Shown: positions 46,202-54,491 of the stretch, piece after piece
How the letters are laid out: every line of letters begins with the position of its first letter
Numbering within the stretch: the first letter of the stretch is position 1
Assembly (NCBI RefSeq): GCF_001056295.1
Contig: NZ_JVMD01000024.1
Coordinates: forward strand, 270,159 to 334,158
Direction of reading: 5' to 3'
Source of the DNA: Corynebacterium halotolerans
GTDB taxonomy: Bacteria; Actinomycetota; Actinomycetes; Mycobacteriales; Mycobacteriaceae
DNA length: 64,000 nt
The notes under the pieces: model-generated
Database searches by the model: none
Told to the model about the DNA's origin: nothing
Seen by the model: the letters and a program-made list of their open reading frames with translations, nothing else
Translations under genes and position numbers: made by a program

Positions 46202-46726
46202 ATGAGCATCGATAATCTGCGCTCCGGTCTGCCGGAGTACGCCAAGGATCAGAAGCTGAACCTGGGCTCGCTGACCCGCTCGACGGAGCTCAACGAGCAG
46301 CAGCTGTGGGGCACCCTCCTGGCGTGCGCCGCCGCCACCCGCAACGACACCGTGTTCTCCGAGATTGCCGAGGAGGCCCGCGAGCACCTGTCGGACGAGG
46401 CGTTCGACGCCGCCGCCGGCGCCGCCACGGTGATGGCCATGAACAACGTGGCCTACCGCGCCAAGCACTGGCTGGGCGACGACTTCGCGAACGTCAAGAT
46501 GGGTCTGCGGATGAACATCATCTCCAAGCCGGGCGTCGAGAAGGCCGACTTCGAGCTGTGGGCCCTGGCCGTGTCCACCATCAACGGCTGCGAGTTCTGC
46601 GCCGTGGCGCACGACAAGACCGTCCGCGAGGAGGGTCTGACCAAGGAGCAGGTGTGGGAGGCCGTGAAGGTCGCGTCGGTCGTGCAGGCCGTCGCCCAGG
46701 CCGTCCAGATCGAGGGCGCGCGCTAA
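46202..46726 (+). CDS. ahpD: Alkyl hydroperoxidase AhpD
   Basis: 174 residues. Thioredoxin-like partner that recycles AhpC and has weak peroxidase activity. Active-site residues are at the M. tuberculosis positions: Glu118, Cys130, Cys133 and His137 ([10 protein letters not shown]). All-helical AhpD/CMD fold. It starts 3 bp after the ahpC stop, so it is translated from the same message. A strong terminator follows. Confidence 0.97.
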   Translation: MSIDNLRSGLPEYAKDQKLNLGSLTRSTELNEQQLWGTLLACAAATRNDTVFSEIAEEAREHLSDEAFDAAAGAATVMAMNNVAYRAKHWLGDDFANVKMGLRMNIISKPGVEKADFELWALAVSTINGCEFCAVAHDKTVREEGLTKEQVWEAVKVASVVQAVAQAVQIEGAR

Positions 46727-46754
46727 ACGCACCGTCGTTTCGCGGCACCGCAAA

Positions 46755-46803
46755 AGGCCGCCGCACTCCCCCGGTTTTCCGGGAGGGTGCGGCGGCTTTT
46801 CGC
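46755..46803 (+). terminator. Rho-independent terminator of ahpCD
   Basis: Long stem of about 19 bp (GGCCGCCGCAC... with ...TGCGGCGGC) closed by TTTT and followed by TTTT at 46797-46800. GCTTTGCGACG follows directly. The gene on the other strand ends at 46851. Confidence 0.88.
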
Positions 46804-46850
46804 TTTGCGACGCCCACGGGCCCGTGGAGAGGCGCGGAACGTCGGGGAGA

Positions 46851-48164
46851 CTACGACACGATGGGCACCGGGCGGCGCCCGCCGATCAGCTGGCGGTAGA
46901 TCTCCACGTAGGCGACGGTCTGGATCGGGATGGTGTAGATGAGGCCGATGAAGCAGGCGAAGATGCCGACGAATCCGACCAGGGCGGCGAGGATCAACGA
47001 ACCGAGCACGGGCCAGTACCGGTCCTTGACCAGGTTCCAGGCCACGCCGGGCGCCTCGAGCACCTTCGACCGTCCGTCCATCACCAGCAACGGAACCAGG
47101 CTCACGATCGGGAGGATCGCCAGACCGAAGACGAGGCTGAGAAGGTACGCGAAGAAGGTGAACAGGGCCGAGCCGCCGCCGGTGCCGTCGGCCGTGGAGC
47201 CGACGAGGAAACTCAGCAAGAAACTGGGAAGCTGCGCGACCAACGCGATGACGACGGTGAGGGCCGCCGCGCCCACCAGCGAACCCCATCGGTTGACCCG
47301 GAAGAAGGTGGCGAAGCCGGGCATGCGTCCGTCGATTTCCTCGAATGCGCCCCGGTTCGCGAACATCGAGATCACGAAACCGAGGGCCCCGAGCAACGCG
47401 TAACCCACGAGAATTCCGACCACCAGCACGCCGACACCGGTGCCCCAACGGGAGACTATGGAAGAGGGATCGGACGAGGCGCCATCGATGATGTTGAAGG
47501 TCGTCATGGCGGTTCCGATGAAGAAAAAAGCGAACACCATGTAGGCGACGAGGAACACGGCGCCCGCAGCCGCCGAGAACCCGAGCCACGGGCCGATGTT
47601 CGCGTTGACGCGCCTGAAGGCGGTCGAGATCGGCTGGGTGACGTTGAATTGGGACGGGCCGGACATCACCGGCGACGTCGGCGGCAATTCACCGCCGGGC
47701 TGCGCCACACCGGGGCCGGGATCGCCGAAGGACTGCTGGCCCCACTGCCCCTCGCCCTGGTAAGCGCCGTAGGCCTGGTAGCCGGACTGGTCGTGGCCCT
47801 GGTACCCGGCGTGGCCGTAGCCCTGCTGGCCGTAGGCATCCTGGCCATATCCCTGCTGGGCGTAGCCCTGCTGGCCCTGCTGACCGTATGCGTTCTGGTC
47901 GTATCCTTGCTGGCCGTACCCCTGCTGGCCCTGCTGACCGTATGCGTTCTGGTCGTATCCCTGCTGGCCATACGCATCCTGACCGTAGCCCTGGTGCCCG
48001 TAACCGGTCTGGCCGTGCCCCTGGGATCCGTAGGGATCCTGCCCCTGATTCCCGTTCTGGCCGTATCCGTGGCTTTGACCGTAGGGGTCCCGCCCATTGC
48101 CGTCGGCGGCGCCTTCGCCGCCGTTTGCGTTGCCGCCGTCGGGGCGGCCCTTGTCATCGGTCAT
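46851..48164 (-). CDS. Integral membrane protein with prion-like Tyr/Gly/Gln repeat domain
   Basis: 437 residues. Residues ~25-148 are low-complexity Tyr/Gly/Gln ([19 protein letters not shown]), with 19 Tyr about 5 residues apart, and include an 18-residue unit repeated in tandem (70-87 and 88-105). From ~165 on, six or so membrane helices follow ([20 protein letters not shown], ...). The C-terminus ([17 protein letters not shown]) is like DUF975-type membrane proteins. Function unknown. The tail would be cytoplasmic; such sequences can self-associate or condense, which is an inference. Probably its own transcription unit. Confidence 0.8.
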   Translation of the reverse strand: MTDDKGRPDGGNANGGEGAADGNGRDPYGQSHGYGQNGNQGQDPYGSQGHGQTGYGHQGYGQDAYGQQGYDQNAYGQQGQQGYGQQGYDQNAYGQQGQQGYAQQGYGQDAYGQQGYGHAGYQGHDQSGYQAYGAYQGEGQWGQQSFGDPGPGVAQPGGELPPTSPVMSGPSQFNVTQPISTAFRRVNANIGPWLGFSAAAGAVFLVAYMVFAFFFIGTAMTTFNIIDGASSDPSSIVSRWGTGVGVLVVGILVGYALLGALGFVISMFANRGAFEEIDGRMPGFATFFRVNRWGSLVGAAALTVVIALVAQLPSFLLSFLVGSTADGTGGGSALFTFFAYLLSLVFGLAILPIVSLVPLLVMDGRSKVLEAPGVAWNLVKDRYWPVLGSLILAALVGFVGIFACFIGLIYTIPIQTVAYVEIYRQLIGGRRPVPIVS

Positions 48165-48255
48165 GTGGACTCCATTCGTAGGTCAAACAGGTATCCCAGT
48201 GTAAATCTTCGGGGTATCGCCCGCAGGGCGGACCCTCCGGCGAGTCGTCCGCCGG

Positions 48256-50328
48256 TCATCCCACGGTGACCGGGGCTTCGCCCTCGAAGGGGCTCAGGTC
48301 GCCGCCGATGCCCCGGGCCGACCCCCGGTACCGGATGACGTAGTCGCCCGGCTCGGCCCCGGCGGTGTCCCATGTGATCGTCGTGGTGGTCGACGCTCCC
48401 TCGACGGCGAATTCGATCACGGTCGCCTCGTGCGAATCGTCGGCGATCCGGGTCCCGTCCTGCTTTTCGACGGACAGGAACCCCGATTCATGCCGAAGAT
48501 CCGAATTCGGGTTGGCGCCGGCGAACGCGACGGCCACCGCCGTTCCCGCGGCGACCGGGCCGTCCGGGGCGGTCAGGACCTCGCCGAACCGCTTGCCGGC
48601 GGGGGCGACGTCGACCAGCGGGCTGCCCACGGGCGACGGCGGGATCTTCCCGGTCAGGTCACCTTCGGCGGCGCCCGCGTCGACGGGCACCCCGGAGGCC
48701 ATCGCCGCGGCCAGGCCATCGAAGATCTGGGTGGCGGCGGGCAGCGTCAGGCGCCCGAAGATCGTGGCCCCGCCCTCGTAGTCCTGCTGGTCGTACTCTT
48801 CCGGGGTGGTCATGTAGTGGCCGTAGCCGGACACGTAACCCTGGACGATGACGACCTCCATGGGAACGTCGAGCGCTTCGGCGATGGCGCGGCGCATGCG
48901 CAGCCCGGCGACGACGGTCGGCTCGAACGCCAGCGATGCGATGACGATGCCGCCGATGCGGTGCAGGTGGAACAGGTGGGTCTGCTGCACCATGCCGGGG
49001 ATGTAGCCGACGGGCAGCAGGTTCTCCTTGGCGCCGTGGATCGCCGATGCGGACGCGGGCACGGCGACCTTGTTGACCTGCTGCACCCAGGGCGTGCCGC
49101 CGCGGGAGCCCTCATTGAAGCCGAGCGCGGGCTCGCCTCCGCCGTCCTCCTGCGAGGATGCCGCGAAGGCGGCGCCCAGGATCGCCGGGCCCGTCGTCCC
49201 CGGCTGGCCGTCCGGGGTGAACCGCCCCTCGATCTTGACGTCGCGCATGTCCACCCACCGGTGGCGGGAGTCGATGCCGTCGCCGGCCAACGCGATCGCG
49301 CGGCCCGCGACGCCGTCCAGCTGCCGCCGGCCGAGGATCCGCGCCGATTCGTATTCGTTGCCCGCGGCCGGGCCGGTGTTGGGCTCCAGGCCGTGGTTGG
49401 GGCTGACGTCGCCGGGCGTCGACATGGCGAAAGCCGCGACGTACGGCGCGTCGGCCGGGTTGGAATGGTCGACGCCGGCCTTGTGCTCGGCGAGCCAGGC
49501 GGCGTAGCCCTTGTTGTCGCCCGAGACGATCTTGTGCTCGGGCCCGAACGTCGTCGGGTGGATGCCGTACCAGTTGATCAGGCCGACCGCCCCGCCGTCG
49601 CGAAGCACGTGCAGGGTCACGGACTCGCGGTCGACCCCGTCGGGGAACACCGACTTGTCGGAGTCGGGGTTCCGGTCGAACGCGGCCTTGGAGCGGTTGA
49701 CGCCGGCGTCGGCGACGGTCCCGCGGGTCAGGGCGATGCGGGAGGGCGCCATGTCGGCGTCGGCGCGCTCGATGGCCAGGACGATGCCGGCGACGGTCGC
49801 CTCGAAGGTGATGGGCCGGAAGCCGACCGTGGTCAGGTCGACCATGAGGTGGCCGGAGGTGCCGCCCGGCGCGACGTGGGTGTGCGAGGCGCCGATGAGC
49901 ACGTTGCCCTCGTGGTAGACGTCGCCGAAGCGGGCCCGCAGCCTGCGCAGCACCTCCAGCTGGATCGACTGGAACATGAGTCCCATGTCGGCGGTGACGT
50001 GCGCGACGCGGCCGCCCTTTCCGTCGTCGAAGACGAAGGCGCGCGCGAACTGCCGCTGCCGCAGGCCCGCCGCCTGCTGGGACGGCACCGCGTAGCCGTT
50101 CATGCCGGCGCCGAGCGGCTCGCCGGTCATGTCCGCCATGCCGCGGCCGACGGTCATGGGCACGCTCGACGTCGCACCCGATCCCCCGTCGGCGGCCGGA
50201 CGGGCATTGGCGGTCGCGGGCCCGCCCAGGTTCGCGGCGAGCGCCGCGCCCATCGCGGTCGCGGCGGCGGTGGCTCCGAGAAATGCCCGGCGCGGCATGG
50301 TCGGGATTCGGCGGATGGCGTCGTTCAT
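48256..50328 (-). CDS. Tat-exported neutral (alkaline, non-lysosomal) ceramidase
   Basis: 690 residues. The twin-arginine signal PRRAFLGAT (Arg13-Arg14) leads into a hydrophobic stretch. The neutral ceramidase core follows: GRGMADMTGEPLGAGMNGYA, zinc ligands in GASHTHVAPGG (His149, His151) and GIHPTT (His257), and the nucleophile Ser309 in GDVSPN. A C-terminal immunoglobulin-like domain ends the chain. It hydrolyses ceramides to sphingosine and fatty acid outside the cell. Corynebacteria make no ceramide of their own that I know of, so the substrate is probably host-derived. Divergent from the second LIP lipase. Confidence 0.92.
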   Translation of the reverse strand: MNDAIRRIPTMPRRAFLGATAAATAMGAALAANLGGPATANARPAADGGSGATSSVPMTVGRGMADMTGEPLGAGMNGYAVPSQQAAGLRQRQFARAFVFDDGKGGRVAHVTADMGLMFQSIQLEVLRRLRARFGDVYHEGNVLIGASHTHVAPGGTSGHLMVDLTTVGFRPITFEATVAGIVLAIERADADMAPSRIALTRGTVADAGVNRSKAAFDRNPDSDKSVFPDGVDRESVTLHVLRDGGAVGLINWYGIHPTTFGPEHKIVSGDNKGYAAWLAEHKAGVDHSNPADAPYVAAFAMSTPGDVSPNHGLEPNTGPAAGNEYESARILGRRQLDGVAGRAIALAGDGIDSRHRWVDMRDVKIEGRFTPDGQPGTTGPAILGAAFAASSQEDGGGEPALGFNEGSRGGTPWVQQVNKVAVPASASAIHGAKENLLPVGYIPGMVQQTHLFHLHRIGGIVIASLAFEPTVVAGLRMRRAIAEALDVPMEVVIVQGYVSGYGHYMTTPEEYDQQDYEGGATIFGRLTLPAATQIFDGLAAAMASGVPVDAGAAEGDLTGKIPPSPVGSPLVDVAPAGKRFGEVLTAPDGPVAAGTAVAVAFAGANPNSDLRHESGFLSVEKQDGTRIADDSHEATVIEFAVEGASTTTTITWDTAGAEPGDYVIRYRGSARGIGGDLSPFEGEAPVTVG

Positions 50329-50582
50329 GCGTGGTGTCCCCTTGAAGTTCGTTCGGCCGCAAATTCTCAGGCGAACCTTAATGTGACACCCCTCACCTGT
50401 GTGTAATTTCGCCGAAAATTCAGCGAATGGACCATATCGGGGTGGAGACTATTGCAAATATGAAATATTTTAGCCGGGTCAACGACGTTCGAACGTCCGG
50501 AAGCGTCTCACGGCGCCATGCGGTCCCGACGTCCCCGACCGCGCGCAGCCCGCACATCCGCCCTTCTCGACCAGGAGCAATC

Positions 50583-52097
50583 GTGTCTTCTTCCCCCCAC
50601 CGCACCCGCCGCGCCGCCGTTGCGGCGGCACTGGCCGCCGCCATCGCCGGCGCTTCGCTCACGGCGGCGCCCGCGGCCCATGCTCAGCCGATGGCCGTCC
50701 CCCAGAGCCTGTCGCTTTCGGAGAGCGCCGCCGATTTCTCCGGCGCGAACGCGTTTTACATGCCGCCGGAGCAGATCCCGTCGACGCCGGGGTCGGTGAT
50801 CCGATCCGAGCCCATGCAGCTGGCCATCACGCTTCCCAACACCGGCGCCCCGTGGCCCGGCAAAGCGAAGCGGTTCATGTACACGTCGACCACGCAGCAC
50901 GGCGATCCCGTGGCCGTGACCGGCATGGAGTTCGAACCCATCGCCGAGTGGAAGGGCGAAGGGCCCCGCCCGACGGTGGTCATGGGTTCGGGCACCATCG
51001 GCCAGGGCGACCAGTGCGCCCCGTCGCGCCTCGCCCCCACCATGCTCGGCCTGGATCCGGCGCAACCGTCGATCGGCCTGAACTACGAGCTGTTGTTCGC
51101 CAACACCCTGTTGGCCGACGGCGTCCGCGTGGTCATGTCCGACTACATCGGTTTGGGCACCCCGGGCATGCACACGTACATGAATCGCCTGGATCAGGGG
51201 CATGCGCTTCTCGACGCCGCCCGCGCCATCCCCGAGCTCACCGGCGAGGCGAAGGCGCCCGTGGCGTTCTGGGGCTACTCCCAGGGCGGAGGTGCCGCGG
51301 CCTCCGCCGCCGAGTTGGCCGGCACGTACGCACCCGACGTCGACGTCCGCGGCACGTTCGCCGGTGCGCCGCCGGCGAATCTGGCGAAGGTCGCCGGCGC
51401 CGTGGAGAACACTCTCATCGTCGGCGTGCTGGGTTACACCATCAACGGCCTGCTCGAGCGGTACCCGGAGCACCGCGGGGAAGTCGATGAGCTGATGAAC
51501 CCGATCGGCGACGCGGTACTGACGACCACGGCGCGGCAGTGCCTGGCCGACAGCGCCATCTCGCTGGGCCCCATCGGCCCGACCGTCCCGAACCCCACGT
51601 CCCTGCTGACCACCGACGGATCAAGCCTCACGCAGGTCATCGAGACGAACCCGCGCCTGCGCGCGATGGTCGACGACCAGTACATCGGCACGATGGCGCC
51701 GAACGCGCCGGTGTTCGTGGCCAACAACGTCACCGACGACGTCATTCCCCACGACCAGGCCGAGGAGCTCGCCCGGCATTGGTCGGACCTCGGCGCGGAC
51801 GTCGAGTTCCGCTCCATTCCGCTGCCGCCGGCGCTTCCGGGCAGCGTCCTCGGCCACGCCATCCCGATGTTCGAGGGCTTCGAAACCGCCAAGGACTGGA
51901 TCATGGAGCGCTTCGGGGTGACCTCGCCGACCGGCTCGGCGGGCAGCTCGGGTTCGGGGTCCGGCTCCGCGTCGTCGCCGTCGAACGTGTCCGCCGATGA
52001 GGTCGGCGGCACGGGCGGAGACGAGGTGGGAGCGGACGACGCGGGCGAAACTCCGTCGAACCCCGCCGATGGGGTGGCCGACCGGCCGAGGCGCTAG
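50583..52097 (+). CDS. Secreted triacylglycerol lipase, LIP family (second copy)
   Basis: 504 residues from GTG 50583, which has AGGAG 5 bases upstream and begins a signal peptide (SSSPHRTRRAAVAAALAAA... ending AHA). LIP-family alpha/beta-hydrolase with GYSQGG nucleophile Ser, NNVTDDVIPHDQ acid and VLGHAIP His. VMGSGTIGQGDQCAPS and YIGLGTPGMHTYMNRLDQGH closely parallel the copy at 40279. The C-terminal ~70 residues are Gly/Ser/Asp-rich and disordered, possibly a wall tether. Encoded divergently from the ceramidase. Confidence 0.9.
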   Translation: MSSSPHRTRRAAVAAALAAAIAGASLTAAPAAHAQPMAVPQSLSLSESAADFSGANAFYMPPEQIPSTPGSVIRSEPMQLAITLPNTGAPWPGKAKRFMYTSTTQHGDPVAVTGMEFEPIAEWKGEGPRPTVVMGSGTIGQGDQCAPSRLAPTMLGLDPAQPSIGLNYELLFANTLLADGVRVVMSDYIGLGTPGMHTYMNRLDQGHALLDAARAIPELTGEAKAPVAFWGYSQGGGAAASAAELAGTYAPDVDVRGTFAGAPPANLAKVAGAVENTLIVGVLGYTINGLLERYPEHRGEVDELMNPIGDAVLTTTARQCLADSAISLGPIGPTVPNPTSLLTTDGSSLTQVIETNPRLRAMVDDQYIGTMAPNAPVFVANNVTDDVIPHDQAEELARHWSDLGADVEFRSIPLPPALPGSVLGHAIPMFEGFETAKDWIMERFGVTSPTGSAGSSGSGSGSASSPSNVSADEVGGTGGDEVGADDAGETPSNPADGVADRPRR

Positions 52098-52133
52098 ACG
52101 AACGCAGCCGAGGCTTCACGACGGGGCCGGACA

Positions 52134-52159
52134 GCCGGGCCAAAGGCCCATGGCCCGGC
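52134..52159. terminator. Hairpin between converging lipase and nucleoside hydrolase
   Basis: Perfect 9-bp stem (GCCGGGCCA with TGGCCCGGC) around an 8-nt loop, between the two stop codons. No U-tract. Confidence 0.6.
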
Positions 52160-52171
52160 ACCCGAGCGCCG

Positions 52172-53146
52172 TCAGCGGCCGGGCACCGCCCGGATCGCGG
52201 CCTCGACCATGTCCCAGAACTTCCCGTGGTCGAGCTTCACCGCCACCTGGGTTGTGCAATCCTCCGGGATCGGCGGCCGGAAGTCGGCCACGGTCATGCC
52301 CGTGGTCAGTGCGCCGCAGAGCTCGACGTCCAGCGGCACCTTTTGCGTGGACACCACCGCGGGGTCGATGAGGTACGCCACGGCGCACGGATCATGCACA
52401 GGCGGGTCGTCGAACCCCTGGTTCTCGCGGTACGCCTCGCGGAAGAACCCGATCAGGCCGACCACGAAGTCAGCGGTGTCGGAGCCGATGGACTTGATCC
52501 TCTCCTCCACCTCGGGCGTCGCCAGCGCCTGGTGCGTGAGGTCCAGGCCGACCATGGTCAGCGGCCAACGCTCGTTGAAGACGATGTGCGCGGCTTCGGG
52601 GTCGACGCAGATGTTGAATTCGGCGACGGCGGTCTTGTTGCCCTCGTGGTAGCCGCCGCCCATGAGCACCACTTCGGCGACGCGGTCGACGATGGCGGGT
52701 TCCTTGCGTGCGGCCATGGCGATGTTCGTCAGCGGCCCCGTGGGCACCAGCGTCACCGTCCCGGGCGGCTCGGACATGATCGTGTCGATGATGAAGTCGA
52801 CCGCATGGACGTCGTCAAGCGGCACCGTCGGCTCGGGCAGGGCGTAACCGTGCACGTCCATGCCGGAGTCCCCGTGGACCTCCGCGGCGACGACGCCCTC
52901 GCGGACGAGGGGGCGCGTGCAGCCGGCGTAGACGGGAACGTCGGCGATTCCGGCGATGGTCAGGACGGTGCGGGCGTTGCGGGTGACCTTTTCGAGCGTC
53001 TGGTTGCCGCCGATGGTCGTGATCCCCTTCAGGTCGATCGCCGGGTCGCCGGCGGCCAGGAGGATGGCCACGGCATCGTCGTGGCCGGGATCGCAGTCGA
53101 GGATGATCGTTCGGGGTCGGCGGTCGGGCGCGTTGCTGGCGGACAT
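52172..53146 (-). CDS. Inosine-uridine nucleoside N-ribohydrolase family protein
   Basis: 324 residues. Splits ribonucleosides into base and ribose. The calcium site motif DCDPGHDDA (Asp19, Asp23, Asp24) is at the N-terminus; VPTGPLTNIAMAA and LMGGGYHEGNKTAVAEFNICVDPEAA are family signatures, and VHDP near residue 262 supplies the late His-Asp. ATG 53146 has AAGGAG about 6 bases upstream. Substrate range not predictable. Divergent from the baeRF gene. It may salvage host nucleosides in the same accessory block as the lipases. Confidence 0.92.
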   Translation of the reverse strand: MSASNAPDRRPRTIILDCDPGHDDAVAILLAAGDPAIDLKGITTIGGNQTLEKVTRNARTVLTIAGIADVPVYAGCTRPLVREGVVAAEVHGDSGMDVHGYALPEPTVPLDDVHAVDFIIDTIMSEPPGTVTLVPTGPLTNIAMAARKEPAIVDRVAEVVLMGGGYHEGNKTAVAEFNICVDPEAAHIVFNERWPLTMVGLDLTHQALATPEVEERIKSIGSDTADFVVGLIGFFREAYRENQGFDDPPVHDPCAVAYLIDPAVVSTQKVPLDVELCGALTTGMTVADFRPPIPEDCTTQVAVKLDHGKFWDMVEAAIRAVPGR

Positions 53147-53309
53147 GGCGGCTCCTTCGGGGCGTTCGGACCTTCCCCCACAAGCATCGCCCCGCCCGCC
53201 CGGCGCGTCAACGGCTCGGCTGACTCGACGGCGGCGAAAAGCGCCGCGAACTGGCCTTCCGTACCCCCGGAGAACACCTCCGACAGCTCCACCAAACAGT
53301 ATTAATTGG

Positions 53310-53315
53310 TATGGT
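53310..53315 (+). promoter_or_regulatory. -10 element (TATGGT) for the baeRF gene
   Basis: Hexamer ending 6 bases before ATG 53322 in an AT-rich patch that stands out in this GC-rich DNA; predicts a leaderless message. Confidence 0.5.
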
Positions 53316-53321
53316 ATTGCC

Positions 53322-54410
53322 ATGTTGGCCACGCAAATTATCAGTCACTCCGATGCCCTGCGGCACGCCGATTTGAAGGACCTCGCGGGCTGGTCCGGGC
53401 CGTGCGTCACCATCCACATGCCCACCCACCGCGCCACGGACCGGACGCTGGACGACTCGAAGCGGTTCGCGCGCCTCGTCGACGACGCCCGAGCCCGGCT
53501 CGGGCGGGACTTCCCCGAAGCCGACGCCGAGACGATCCTCGCCCCCGTCGAGTCGCTGGCGAAATCGCGCCGCTTCTGGCAGTTCCAGAACGACGGCCTG
53601 GTCGTATTCGCATCCCCCGACGGCATGCGCCGCTTCCGCACCGACGCGGCCTTCCCGGAGAACGCCACGGTCGGCGAAGCCTTCAACTTCCGCCATGTGC
53701 TGCCACTGGTCACGGCGGACGTGCCGTTCCTCGTCCTGGCCATCAGCCGCGCGAAGGTGCGCCTGTTCGAGGCCGACCGCGGGCACATCACGGAGCTGCC
53801 CCTCGGCGACATCCCGAAGAGCGAGGACGCCGTCGAGGGCGCGTACACGCGCGAGCCGGAGCTGCAGTCCCAGGGTTCGACCGGGCGCCACGCCTACTAC
53901 CACGGCCACGGCACCGGGGAGGACGACGTTCTGGCGGCGTTCCTGCGGGTTACCGGCCGTGCCGTCGAAAGGCGGTTCGCCGCGGACCGCCGCCCGCTGG
54001 TCCTGGCATGCGTCGCCGAGTACCTGGGGCCACTGTCGACGCACGTCGACAACGTGCGCATCCTCGGCGTCGCGGCCGGCAATCCCGATGACCTCGACGC
54101 AAAGCGGATCCACGAGCGCGCCTGGCCCCTGGCCGCAGCCGAAGCCGACCGGCGCACCCTTGCGCTGCGCGACGACTACGCCGCGGCGATCGGCACGGGC
54201 CTGGCCACCGCGAACCCGGAGTACATCGTGGCGGATTCGCGGGTCGGCCGCATCGGGACGCTCATGGTCGCCGACCGCGGGCGCACGGATGCCGCCATGG
54301 CCGGCCACGTCGACGAGGCGGTCCGCGACGTCCTGCGGACCTCGGGCGAGGTTTGGGCCGTCGACGAGCTTTCCGACGGCTCGGCGTTCGGGGCGCTCCG
54401 CCGTTACTAG
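53322..54410 (+). CDS. baeRF family protein (bacterial archaeo-eukaryotic release factor-like)
   Basis: 362 residues, soluble. The layout (GPCVTIHMPTHRA start, FQNDGLVVFASPDGMRRF, FNFRHVLPLVTADVPFLVLAISRAKVRLFE, YYHGHGTGEDDV, PLVLACVAEYLGP) follows the baeRF superfamily, which shares the eRF1 middle-domain fold. The GGQ release motif is not present; GHGTGEDD occupies a similar loop. Biochemical role unknown; family members have been proposed to act on stalled ribosomes. Divergent from the nucleoside hydrolase by 175 bp. Confidence 0.72.
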   Translation: MLATQIISHSDALRHADLKDLAGWSGPCVTIHMPTHRATDRTLDDSKRFARLVDDARARLGRDFPEADAETILAPVESLAKSRRFWQFQNDGLVVFASPDGMRRFRTDAAFPENATVGEAFNFRHVLPLVTADVPFLVLAISRAKVRLFEADRGHITELPLGDIPKSEDAVEGAYTREPELQSQGSTGRHAYYHGHGTGEDDVLAAFLRVTGRAVERRFAADRRPLVLACVAEYLGPLSTHVDNVRILGVAAGNPDDLDAKRIHERAWPLAAAEADRRTLALRDDYAAAIGTGLATANPEYIVADSRVGRIGTLMVADRGRTDAAMAGHVDEAVRDVLRTSGEVWAVDELSDGSAFGALRRY

Positions 54411-54491
54411 CCTGCGCCGCAATCGGGGTGCACCGACTGCGTCGACGATGCACTACGGCCCCGCCCCGATGGAGCGGAGCGATCGGATGGG

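Noticed and set aside
53147..53295. Possible small minus-strand gene upstream of the nucleoside hydrolase (TTG/GTG start, VELSEVFSGGTEGQF...)
   Set aside because: Its first ~36 codons look protein-like, but there is no ribosome site and the rest is a shadow frame of the nucleoside hydrolase.
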